Shown: positions 1 through 6,434, numbered from the stretch's first letter. The stretch is 9,737 nt of DNA from Microcoleaceae cyanobacterium UBA9251 (GCA_003542015.1 DPLL01000124.1:9352-19088); one strand, 5' to 3'. A program made the numbers and translations. Notes: a model not told the origin generated them from the sequence alone.

Positions 1-1
1 T

Positions 2-2668
2 ACCTTCAAATCTCTCATCCCCAAAACAACGGAGCATATCGGTTTTATACCAACCGCAATCATCTTATTAGTCAATGCTATGCTGTTGACTACCATGATT
101 CGCCAAGGGATACAAAAAGCTTTAGATTATTTAGGTATTGCGGCTGCTATTTTTGTTCCTCTCATAGGTTTACTCTCTGCATTCTCCAATGATAAACATC
201 CCATACTTTCCTGGTTAAGGTCTTTTAGAACAGGTGCCTTAATTAGTGCCTTGTCTGGCGAAACAAAGGTTAGCGATACTCCGTTTTTAATTGTGACTTT
301 AACTGCGGCTGTCGTTGCAACTACGATCGCAGTTGTCGCTCTGCCTTTAGCCCTAACATTGGCTGAAGTTGTTCTGGGGCGGACGATAGCAGCTTTGGCT
401 CTATTTGAAGCTGTGGCTATAAGTGCGATCGCCACCGGAATTATTGCCAGAAATTCCTTGAGATATTTAAAAGCATCCGTATTAATCCAAGCTGGAGTAG
501 TTGACAACAGAAACAATAAATGCTATGATGTCCTGAATAATTGTGTCAAAAACTTTCCCGATCCGCCTGTAGTTATTGCGGCGATCGCTGGATCTGTAAT
601 TGTAGCTGTAGCCTTGGTCTTGTTAGGAAATTACATTGCTAAGAGAGTGTTAGCCGAAGATGATAAATACAGCGTAATTCGGCAGTTAGCCATCATCATT
701 GGTGCGACAGGTGGCACAAGTTTTCGCAATACTCAATTAGCCCATACTAACTTCAGCAACGCCACCCTCAAAAACACCGATTTTAGATTTGCAAATATCC
801 ACCGAACTATGTGGCGTCACGCTCGTTTTCTCGACTGGGCAAGAGTCGATGAGACAATATTAATCAATCCAGCAGTGCGAGAGTTGCTTGTCACCGGCAA
901 CGGTTATCAAAAATCCTATCAAGGCATGGATTTGAGAGGAGCAAACCTGATAGGTGCAGACCTCAGAAATGCTAAACTGCAAACAGCAGACCTCAGTCAA
1001 GCCACTTTGGAAGCTGCTAATTTAGAATATGCCATATTTAGTCAAGTTCAGGCGATCGGCACTGATTTTAGCAATGCGAAAATGACTGGTGTTTGCGGTT
1101 TGGGAACCTGGAATATTGACAGCACTACGAAACTAGAATGGGTTGATTGTAGGTGGGTTTATTTGCTAGAAGAACCGAAACCGGAAACGGACGATCGCGA
1201 ACGCCGTCCCAGCGGTACAGACAAATATCAACCAGGAGAATTTACCACCTTTTTTGAAGAAGTTATAAATACCGTTGACTTAATTTTTAACCACGGTTTT
1301 GACTGGAAAGCTTTTGTAGAATCTTTCCAACAAGTGCAAGTAGAACATCAAGGTATACCACTCAACATTCAAAGCATTGAAAACAAAAGAAATGCAGTTG
1401 TCGTCAAAGTCAGCGTACCTCCTGATGCGGACAAAGAAAAAATTTATAATGATTTCAATATTTTCTATCAAAAAATGCTAAAAATATTCGGCAGACAAGT
1501 TCCTACCCTGCAAAACTCAGCAGAACAGCGCCAATACTTAATATCAGTAATGGAGGATATAGTCAGACCGTTGTCTGAACAAGTAGTTACCTTAAAAATT
1601 GAGCGTGGTGATTTGAAACAAGGGTTTGAGGTGAGTGCTGGTATTTTGTGCGATCGCAAGCGTTTAGAGATAACATTAGAAGGCAAATTGCCACCCAAAC
1701 CTGAACTTTCAGAAAACTATCAAAAGTGGCAAAAAATGTATGAGTTTAACCTTAAGCGAAACAGCCGTGCCATAAAAGTAAACAAAGGCCAAATCACTAA
1801 CTTTTCCATAGAGGAGCTAAAACCCTTAGTTGAGCAAGTAGAAATGGATGTAAAGAATTGGCTGGAATCAGAACAATTTCACCCAATCCAGCATGGATTG
1901 CGCGACAAGTTAAACTATAATGACGAGGTGCGGGTAATGATCCAAACTGAAGATAATTTACTGCGAAAACTCCCCTGGCATCAATGGGAATTTTTTGAGA
2001 GCTACGGTAAAGCAGAAGTAGCTTTAATTCGCAAAGTATCTAACAGAGTTAAAAAATCAGTACGCTCTAGAAAAAAAGTAAGAATATTGGCCATTTTTGG
2101 TGCAAGTGAAAACCTTAATCTTGATGAGGATAGGCAGATTTTGAAGAGTTTGCAAGGAGCCGAAACAATATTTTTGGAGAAACCAAGTCGCCAGCTACTT
2201 GAGCAATATCTTACAGATCAAACAGGCTGGGATATCTTGTCTTTTTCGGGTCACAGTGAGAGCGAAGTAGATGGCAGTACGGGGGTGATTTGTATCAATG
2301 ATACAGATAATTTAACTGTGGAACAGCTAAAAGATTCCTTGAAAATAGCTATTCAAAAGGGTTTGGAAATAGCAATCTTTAACTCTTGCGATGGTTTGGG
2401 ATTGGCGAAGCAATTAGAAGATTTAGATATCCCTCAAATTATCGTGATGCGAGAACTGGTGCCGGATTTAATCGCCCAGAAGTTTCTAAAAGCTTTTCTC
2501 AAAGCCTTTGTTGGTGGCAAATCTTTTTATGTTTCGGTGAGAGAAGCCCGAAAGCGTCTAAAAGATAAATATGATAAGCAAATTCCCGGTGTTAGCTGGT
2601 TGCCGGTTATCTGTCAAAATAAAGCTGAGTTTCCCAAGACTTGGCGAGAATTGCAAGAGAATACTTAA
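2..2668 (+). CDS. Membrane-anchored pentapeptide-repeat protein with C-terminal CHAT protease domain (5' partial)
   Basis: The frame is open to the left edge. The first ATG (nt 80) has no Shine-Dalgarno and lies inside a hydrophobic stretch, so the true start is probably upstream of the window. Numbering from that ATG: hydrophobic, probably membrane-spanning segments at about 17-36, 66-96, 100-124 and 164-186; pentapeptide repeats (A[D/N]LXX type) at about 211-245 and 281-335; an unrecognised middle region at about 385-570; and a CHAT domain from about 620 to the end. CHAT marks seen are LPWHQWEFF (631-639), FSGHSE with His725, NSCDGLG with Cys770, and the closing SWLPVICQN. His and Cys are the expected caspase-like dyad, so it should be an active cysteine protease if folded. 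Known of the family: CHAT domains act as signalling or cell-death proteases, often fused to sensor repeats. Inferred: a membrane-tethered sensor-protease with no visible substrate. No partner gene is visible. The domain call is firm; the role is not. Confidence 0.88.
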   Translation, partial: TFKSLIPKTTEHIGFIPTAIILLVNAMLLTTMIRQGIQKALDYLGIAAAIFVPLIGLLSAFSNDKHPILSWLRSFRTGALISALSGETKVSDTPFLIVTLTAAVVATTIAVVALPLALTLAEVVLGRTIAALALFEAVAISAIATGIIARNSLRYLKASVLIQAGVVDNRNNKCYDVLNNCVKNFPDPPVVIAAIAGSVIVAVALVLLGNYIAKRVLAEDDKYSVIRQLAIIIGATGGTSFRNTQLAHTNFSNATLKNTDFRFANIHRTMWRHARFLDWARVDETILINPAVRELLVTGNGYQKSYQGMDLRGANLIGADLRNAKLQTADLSQATLEAANLEYAIFSQVQAIGTDFSNAKMTGVCGLGTWNIDSTTKLEWVDCRWVYLLEEPKPETDDRERRPSGTDKYQPGEFTTFFEEVINTVDLIFNHGFDWKAFVESFQQVQVEHQGIPLNIQSIENKRNAVVVKVSVPPDADKEKIYNDFNIFYQKMLKIFGRQVPTLQNSAEQRQYLISVMEDIVRPLSEQVVTLKIERGDLKQGFEVSAGILCDRKRLEITLEGKLPPKPELSENYQKWQKMYEFNLKRNSRAIKVNKGQITNFSIEELKPLVEQVEMDVKNWLESEQFHPIQHGLRDKLNYNDEVRVMIQTEDNLLRKLPWHQWEFFESYGKAEVALIRKVSNRVKKSVRSRKKVRILAIFGASENLNLDEDRQILKSLQGAETIFLEKPSRQLLEQYLTDQTGWDILSFSGHSESEVDGSTGVICINDTDNLTVEQLKDSLKIAIQKGLEIAIFNSCDGLGLAKQLEDLDIPQIIVMRELVPDLIAQKFLKAFLKAFVGGKSFYVSVREARKRLKDKYDKQIPGVSWLPVICQNKAEFPKTWRELQENT

Positions 2669-2689
2669 TGGCGGAATCCACGCGGGGCC

Positions 2690-2755
2690 AAAAACCGGGT
2701 TTCTGTCTTAATATCTCTGGTTTGATGCACGATTTTTCGGAGAAACCCGGTTTTT
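2690..2755. repeat. 15-bp perfect inverted repeat with 36-nt spacer, possible terminator
   Basis: The left arm 2690-2704 (AAAAACCGGGTTTCT) and right arm 2741-2755 (AGAAACCCGGTTTTT) are exact reverse complements. A T-run continues to 2757. It starts 22 nt after the CHAT gene stop and ends 47 nt before the pilin start. Each arm is itself nearly palindromic (AAACC-G-GGTTT). It could act as a long-loop terminator for the CHAT gene or be a dispersed cyanobacterial palindromic repeat. The pairing is certain; the role is inferred. Confidence 0.6.
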
Positions 2756-2791
2756 TTGACCTTGGTCTTATTTTACTTCTAGTTCAGTTTT

Positions 2792-2797
2792 AGGGGG
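2792..2797 (+). promoter_or_regulatory. Shine-Dalgarno-like site of the pilin gene
   Basis: AGGGGG lies 5 nt before the ATG at 2803. It supports this start and therefore the unusually long 30-residue prepilin leader. A TTGACC hexamer at 2756-2761 could be a -35 box, but I see no convincing -10 box at the right distance. Confidence 0.5.
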
Positions 2798-2802
2798 TAT
2801 TT

Positions 2803-3402
2803 ATGTCTGTATTTACTCAAAACTTTTTGTTATACATCTGTCACCATAAACGCTATTTACGACAACAAAAATGTCATAATCCCTCCCACGGCTTTACTTT
2901 GATTGAATTATTAGTTGTGATATTTATCATTGGGATTTTATCGGCTATTGCTTTGCCTACTTTCCTCAGATTAATCAACCAAGCTAAAGAAAGTGAAGCT
3001 ACACAATATATTAGTTATCTGAACAAACACCAAACTGCGGAATATTTAGAAGGATCTGAATTTACAAACTCTTTCGGCACTCTCTCATTTCCGCAGCCAG
3101 AAACACCGAGTTCTGCGGCTGGTCTTTTGAAATCTTTGGGCTTTTCTGTAGCAGAAACAAACAATTATTTATACGGGATAAAAATTGCCGCTTATAATAA
3201 CAAGCCACTGGCTATTCAAGTAGCTTTGTCTAAACAATTAGGTGTTCAATCTTATTTGGGAATTGTGTATTTCAAAGACAATAAGGATCCGTGCGGGCCA
3301 GTTTCATTACCAGTCAGCTTGTCTTCTCCGGTGTTTCAACAGTTCGGAATATTAAACAATTTGATCTCGAATCCAGGGAGTTATTGCCCTGATTTGTTTT
3401 AA
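2803..3402 (+). CDS. Type IV pilin-like protein (Pilin_GH-like), prepilin precursor
   Basis: A 199-residue precursor of a type IV pilin or pseudopilin. The prepilin peptidase motif GFTLIELLVVI spans 30-40: cleavage is expected after Gly30, the methylated residue would be Phe31, and Glu35 is the conserved +5 glutamate. A hydrophobic helix follows at 31-52. The region at 61-95 (AKESEATQYI through the LNKHQTAEYLEG stretch) resembles the cyanobacterial Pilin_GH family. Cys164 and Cys195 near the end could form the usual C-terminal disulfide loop. The leader is 30 residues, rich in Lys, Arg and His, longer than most type IVa leaders. The mature protein would be about 169 residues and be exported to the cell envelope, where such proteins serve in pili, motility or DNA uptake. 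The gene stands alone between the CHAT gene and a convergent gene 20 bp away, with no other pilus gene visible. Major versus minor pilin cannot be told. Confidence 0.88.
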   Translation: MSVFTQNFLLYICHHKRYLRQQKCHNPSHGFTLIELLVVIFIIGILSAIALPTFLRLINQAKESEATQYISYLNKHQTAEYLEGSEFTNSFGTLSFPQPETPSSAAGLLKSLGFSVAETNNYLYGIKIAAYNNKPLAIQVALSKQLGVQSYLGIVYFKDNKDPCGPVSLPVSLSSPVFQQFGILNNLISNPGSYCPDLF

Positions 3403-3422
3403 TGCAAAAAGTGATCTTGCGA

Positions 3423-3908
3423 TTAACTTATGAATAACTGTGTTTCCTGTGTCGATAAATCTTCCTGTGATGCTAAACATTCTTCTACTTCTTGACCAAT
3501 CTCACTTTCTATGGTTTCATTATCTAATTGCTGCTTTTCTGCTGACAACTGCTCAACTCTTTCTGTAAGTATTCTTAGCTGTTCATTCAGCACCCGAATT
3601 TCTCTATCTTGCTCCTGAATCTTTTCCTCTGCTTCATAAATAGTCCGATTCTTCTCTAAAATTAACTCATTGCTAGCTTCTAATTCCAAAGCATTCATGG
3701 CTGCTTTAATTACATTATAAAAATGAGATTTACTGACATCAACTTTTTTCGCACTCTCGCGAGTTTTGCCTAAAATCCCCATTTTGGCTCCTTGCTTAAC
3801 TGCTAATACAAAGCCTTGATGATTTTTAATTTTCAATTCTTGCGTAAAATTCATTTGAACTAAACTGCAAGTATATCTGTAACGGTCATAATAAAATTCT
3901 GCTTTCAT
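3423..3908 (-). CDS. Small putative helix-turn-helix/coiled-coil protein of unknown function
   Basis: A 161-residue protein that I do not recognise. The start is set by an ATG at 3908, an AGAGGTG Shine-Dalgarno 7 nt before it, and a promoter 40-69 bp upstream. The longer frame from 3977 would begin inside the -35 box and is rejected. Residues 45-72 (around RESAKKVDVSKSHFYNVI) could be a helix-turn-helix. Residues 83-131 form a clear coiled coil, with hydrophobic residues in heptad spacing (I90, I97, I104, L107, L111, L114, V118, L121, L128). The tail from about 131 is acidic and Gln/Glu-rich. This layout suggests a dimeric DNA-binding or scaffold protein, but that is inference. It follows the dual-OB gene on the same strand after 95 bp, has its own promoter, and converges on the pilin gene with no clear terminator in the 20-bp gap. 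Confidence 0.7.
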   Translation of the reverse strand: MKAEFYYDRYRYTCSLVQMNFTQELKIKNHQGFVLAVKQGAKMGILGKTRESAKKVDVSKSHFYNVIKAAMNALELEASNELILEKNRTIYEAEEKIQEQDREIRVLNEQLRILTERVEQLSAEKQQLDNETIESEIGQEVEECLASQEDLSTQETQLFIS

Positions 3909-3915
3909 AAAACAG

Positions 3916-3922
3916 CACCTCT
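3916..3922 (-). promoter_or_regulatory. Shine-Dalgarno site deciding the start of the coiled-coil gene
   Basis: On the minus strand AGAGGTG is followed by a 7-nt spacer and the ATG at 3908. This is one of the two best Shine-Dalgarno matches in the window (the other precedes the ATG at 8615). It favours the 161-residue product over the 184-residue frame. Confidence 0.65.
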
Positions 3923-3947
3923 TTTTTGTCAGGTAAAGTCCGGCATG

Positions 3948-3977
3948 ATTATAGCACAAAATACGCACAATTAACAA
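3948..3977 (-). promoter_or_regulatory. Strong sigma-70-type promoter with extended -10 for the coiled-coil gene
   Basis: On the minus strand: -35 TTGTTA (3977-3972, four of six matches), an 18-nt spacer, and a perfect -10 TATAAT (3953-3948) preceded by TGC, giving an extended -10. Transcription should start near 3941, leaving a leader of about 33 nt before the ATG at 3908. Confidence 0.55.
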
Positions 3978-4003
3978 AAATTAAGCATCGATCGCCATTT
4001 CGG

Positions 4004-4690
4004 TCAAAACAAAACTCGATCGCCAACAAGATCTTCCGGCAACTCTACCACACCCGCAATCAACTTCCAACAAGAGTCATCTCCCTCCCAATCATCGGGC
4101 CGCCAAGGCATACTCAAACTCACCGTTACCAAACAAGCTTTTTGCGGTCGATAGCCCAATTCTAACTTTCTAATAAACACCGGATCGGTAATTGTTGCGG
4201 TCAATCTTTGGCCATGCTGCGTGACAATAGATCCTTCCCATTTATGAGCACCTTCAAATCTTTGACTTAGCTTTTTTACCGTAAATTTTACTGCTTTGAC
4301 TAATTGCAAAGTCAGGCGATCGCACATTGGCAAAGACTGCATATATTCCACTGTAACATATCGCAAATCGTTGTGCAAAATATATTCTTGACTATTGCAA
4401 TATTTCAACAAATATGCTGGCGGAACCTTCCCAACTTGCCGCCATTTTCCCGGTAAAACAGAGATATTTTCACACTCAAAGCCAAAGTCCGGCCCCGTCT
4501 TAGCCAGAGGAATTTCTAGAACATCTAATAATGCGGGTTCAAGTCTATTTATCTGTCGCATTTCTTTAGGAATTTGACCATCGGGTAAGTCGGAAACTGG
4601 GCGAACCCACTTACCTTGAAGTTCATTAATTCCGGCGATGCATCTGTCGCCGCGTTTCCACGAATTAGCGAGACAAATTATCCGAGTCAT
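4004..4690 (-). CDS. Dual OB domain-containing protein
   Basis: A 228-residue protein that I recognise as the dual-OB (DuOB) family. The N-terminal stretch IICLANSWKRGDRCIAG (4-20), then GKWVRPVS (26-33), and the C-terminal part ACLVTVSLSMPW (185-196) with SCWKLIAGVVE (206-216) match how I remember that family. OB folds usually bind nucleic acids or small ligands; the function of this family is not established. No membrane segment or signal peptide is present. The start ATG at 4690 has no Shine-Dalgarno. It is preceded by 3 nt and then an ATTTTAG repeat array, which carries a possible -10 box. It lies 107 bp downstream of the second DUF488 gene on the same strand. A palindromic repeat in that gap could split the transcript, so operon membership is likely but not shown. 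Confidence 0.72.
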   Translation of the reverse strand: MTRIICLANSWKRGDRCIAGINELQGKWVRPVSDLPDGQIPKEMRQINRLEPALLDVLEIPLAKTGPDFGFECENISVLPGKWRQVGKVPPAYLLKYCNSQEYILHNDLRYVTVEYMQSLPMCDRLTLQLVKAVKFTVKKLSQRFEGAHKWEGSIVTQHGQRLTATITDPVFIRKLELGYRPQKACLVTVSLSMPWRPDDWEGDDSCWKLIAGVVELPEDLVGDRVLF

Positions 4691-4693
4691 GGG

Positions 4694-4728
4694 ATTTTAG
4701 ATTTTAGATTTTAGATTATAGATTAGTG
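4694..4728. repeat. Heptanucleotide tandem repeat ATTTTAG, about four units
   Basis: Three exact ATTTTAG units (4694-4714), one variant ATTATAG (4715-4721) and a decayed fifth ATTAGTG (4722-4728). It resembles the short tandemly repeated repetitive sequences known from filamentous cyanobacteria. It ends 3 nt from the start codon of the dual-OB gene. Confidence 0.8.
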
Positions 4729-4742
4729 GTAGGGTGCGTCAG
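4715..4742 (-). promoter_or_regulatory. Candidate promoter of the dual-OB gene, built from repeat sequence
   Basis: The variant repeat unit ATTATAG reads TATAAT on the minus strand (4720-4715), a perfect -10 box 25 nt before the ATG. A CTGACG hexamer (4742-4737), four of six matches to TTGACA, lies 16 nt upstream and falls in the arm of the neighbouring palindrome. The match is seen; promoter activity is inferred. Confidence 0.35.
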
Positions 4743-4791
4743 ACGAAGTTCTAGGGCGATGATTGAAAATCTCCGATCTGACGCACCTTAC
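4729..4791. repeat. Palindromic element with 15-bp arms and 33-nt loop
   Basis: The left arm GTAGGGTGCGTCAGA (4729-4743) pairs with the right arm TCTGACGCACCTTAC (4777-4791), with a single G/T mismatch. It fills most of the gap between the second DUF488 gene and the dual-OB gene. From memory, arms of this GGTGCGTCAGA type recur in many cyanobacterial genomes as a dispersed palindrome or MITE-like element; that part is recall, not shown here. It may fold in the transcript and act as an attenuator. Confidence 0.65.
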
Positions 4792-4797
4792 TAAATA

Positions 4798-5250
4798 TCA
4801 AAGATGATTAATCTTGACATTTTTCCACCGATCGCCGAGATATTCAGCCACTAAGCGGCGGTGACAATTATGAGGTTTTGGTTCGCTACAAAGCAGACAC
4901 GCACAATCCATCATATCCGGCGAAATCTTGTGTTCAATTTGTCGATCGCCCATTAAGCTCAAAAACTTCTGTTCATAAACATCCCAATCTCCCTTTTTCT
5001 TTTTATAATCATCCAAAATATCTTGAGTCGGCGCTAAATCCAGCACATGAACATACTCAATATTACCAATTGTTCGCAGAAAATATTCTAAATCTTTCCG
5101 CTTAGCAAAACCAGCCAACTGTGATACATTATTTAGTCGCGTATCAATCACCCTGCGGACTCCCGCTTGCATCAAAGTCCCAAAAAACTGCTCAGCACTT
5201 TTTTGAGTAAAACCAATTGTAAATAAATTAATGGCCTTCTTTTGTGACAT
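4798..5250 (-). CDS. DUF488 family protein (short form)
   Basis: A 150-residue DUF488 protein. Family marks: LFTIGFT (9-15), DTR (36-38), and the C-terminal CSEPKPHNCHR (121-131), with the conserved Cys, Glu, Cys-His-Arg set. A further Cys-rich stretch (DCACLLC, 115-121) precedes it. The chemistry of DUF488 is not established; the invariant Asp-x-Arg and Cys/His residues suggest an enzyme active site or metal site (inference). The protein is soluble and short, lacking the C-terminal extension of its neighbour. Its start lies inside the end of the upstream DUF488 gene (23-nt overlap), and the best upstream purine run is GGAAA, so translational coupling is likely. The two DUF488 proteins share the fold signature but little else, suggesting an old duplication or a heteromeric pair. 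Confidence 0.85.
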   Translation of the reverse strand: MSQKKAINLFTIGFTQKSAEQFFGTLMQAGVRRVIDTRLNNVSQLAGFAKRKDLEYFLRTIGNIEYVHVLDLAPTQDILDDYKKKKGDWDVYEQKFLSLMGDRQIEHKISPDMMDCACLLCSEPKPHNCHRRLVAEYLGDRWKNVKINHL

Positions 5251-5878
5251 AAGCGATTTCCAATCCGTGACGATAATAAGCTGATTCTAAATCAACTATT
5301 TCAGTTTTCACACGAGGCTCTAATTCAAACAAACTTAATTGAATTGGTTGATCATTTTTTTTGCCTTTACTTCGACTACGCTCAGCACAAGTGTTAAACT
5401 TGCTTAAAAGTCTGGCTTCTAAATCCTGGTGCGATTCTAAATTGCCATCGGATAGAATGTGATTAATCTGCAAGTTAAAATCTTTCAGTTTGTGGCAAAC
5501 TAAAATAGTCCGATGACAAGTAATCGGGTCTTTTTCCGCACACATTAAACTGATTTTATAATTGGCTGCACCTTTAAGTAAGCGCTGAATTCCTTCGGAG
5601 AATAGAGGAGTGGCGGCGATGCGTTGGTATAAAGCTTTACCACTAACATCGTAACAGCTTAAATCTTCCGGTCTTGCGCCCAATTCTTTACCTAAAAAAA
5701 CGTATTGAATGCCGGCACCAGACAGAGAGGCTTTAATTTCCGATTGATTAAAATGGGGTAAATAGCGGCTGAAAGGGTGCGATCGCACATCTGCCACTGC
5801 GGTAATTCCATGTTGTCGCAGCAGCAAAACAAACGCTTCAATACTCAGATTTGAGTGACCGATCGTAAATAATTCCAT
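5228..5878 (-). CDS. DUF488 family protein (long form)
   Basis: A 216-residue DUF488 protein. I chose the ATG at 5878 because MELFTIGHSN is the family's usual beginning; a frame from 5965 would overlap the upstream gene. Marks: TIGHS (5-9), DVR (30-32), FLGKELGARP (61-70), and MCAEKDPITCHR (112-123) with the conserved Cys, Glu and Cys-His-Arg. A C-terminal tail ends in DLESAYYRHGLEIAYV (196-211), as in long DUF488 members. Residues 163-173 (TCAERSRSKGK) come from what looks like a small inserted repeat (see 5365-5392) in the linker before that tail. It lies 64 bp after the DUF3082 gene and overlaps the next DUF488 gene by 23 nt. No strong Shine-Dalgarno is seen. Function unknown; an enzymatic role on nucleic acids or nucleotides is only a guess from the neighbouring OB-fold gene. 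Confidence 0.86.
   Translation of the reverse strand: MELFTIGHSNLSIEAFVLLLRQHGITAVADVRSHPFSRYLPHFNQSEIKASLSGAGIQYVFLGKELGARPEDLSCYDVSGKALYQRIAATPLFSEGIQRLLKGAANYKISLMCAEKDPITCHRTILVCHKLKDFNLQINHILSDGNLESHQDLEARLLSKFNTCAERSRSKGKKNDQPIQLSLFELEPRVKTEIVDLESAYYRHGLEIAYVTKEGH
5365..5392. repeat. Small interspersed repeat within the DUF488 gene, encoding AERSRSK
   Basis: The stretch around ACTTCGACTACGCTCAGCAC has the look of short dispersed repeats that I recall as common in filamentous cyanobacteria, where they often yield S/AERSRS-like peptides inside genes. Here it is in frame and sits in the linker between the DUF488 core and its C-terminal tail. The repeat identity rests on recall; only one copy is in this window. 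Confidence 0.45.
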
Positions 5879-5942
5879 TGCTTTTATTTTGGTATTCAGT
5901 CCGCGCCAGCCAAGGAAAGAAAGTTTGTCTAACCCGATTGTT

Positions 5943-6296
5943 TTAAACTGTGGGTTTCTTCGCAAAACTTTGAATCAAAATTTGCAAAGCCAGCGCCATC
6001 AAACCCACAGCAGCAAAAGCAAAAACACCGCCTCCCAAAGCCACAATTCCCATTACCAAAGTCCGCACAGCCGCCGCAATGTTAATCACAGTCACATTGT
6101 CAGAATGAATCGGCTTGTTGGCAAAAGTTTGAGCGATCGACAAAGTAAGCGCATACAAAGCCGCCGCAAACCCGCCCGCCATCAGCGAACCAGTCACGCA
6201 CCGCAATACCGTTGGCGGCTGAGGCGATCCCGACGAACCATCCTCAGCAGAAGTTGGAGGTTTAGAACTAGAATTGGGATTAGTTAAATCAGCCAT
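5943..6296 (-). CDS. DUF3082 family membrane protein
   Basis: A 117-residue protein matching the cyanobacterial DUF3082 family as I know it. A Ser/Pro-rich, probably disordered N-terminus (1-29) is followed by LRCVTGSLMAGGFAAALYAL (31-50), a first membrane segment. Then comes a short polar loop (60-70) and a long hydrophobic stretch (72-109), probably two more segments starting with INIAAAVRTLVMGIVAL. No catalytic motif is seen and the function is unknown. It follows ispE on the same strand after 138 bp. The ATG has no Shine-Dalgarno; 4 nt upstream begins a heptamer repeat array (6301-6335). Length and hydrophobic pattern fit an intact member. Confidence 0.8.
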   Translation of the reverse strand: MADLTNPNSSSKPPTSAEDGSSGSPQPPTVLRCVTGSLMAGGFAAALYALTLSIAQTFANKPIHSDNVTVINIAAAVRTLVMGIVALGGGVFAFAAVGLMALALQILIQSFAKKPTV

Positions 6297-6300
6297 TTCG

Positions 6301-6335
6301 ATTTTAGAGTTGAGAGTTGAGATTTTAGATTTCGG
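6301..6335. repeat. Heptanucleotide repeat array, five units
   Basis: Five successive 7-mers: ATTTTAG, AGTTGAG, AGTTGAG, ATTTTAG, ATTTCGG. It shares the ATTTTAG unit with the array at 4694-4728 and ends 4 nt from the DUF3082 start codon. The rest of the gap (6336-6434) shows no clear hairpin or promoter. Confidence 0.65.
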
Positions 6336-6434
6336 GTTAATTGACCAAAATGAAAATCCGTGTTTCGTTCCATTTTACCAGTTTTTCAAGCTGATACTCT
6401 CGAAAAAATTAGATTCATCCGTGTCGGCGTTCAT

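Noticed and set aside
127..516. 129-codon minus-strand frame opposite the CHAT gene membrane segments
   Set aside because: It mirrors the Ala/Val-rich coding strand and shows no independent start signal.
3909..3977. Upstream extension of the coiled-coil gene to the ATG at 3977
   Set aside because: That ATG lies in the -35 box of a strong promoter, whereas the ATG at 3908 has a well-spaced Shine-Dalgarno.
5879..5965. Upstream extension of the long DUF488 gene to 5965
   Set aside because: It overlaps the DUF3082 gene, and the DUF488 family normally begins at MELFTIGHS, which is the ATG at 5878.
5889..6287. 132-codon plus-strand frame opposite the DUF3082 gene
   Set aside because: It is a low-quality basic shadow frame of an established membrane protein, with no start signal.
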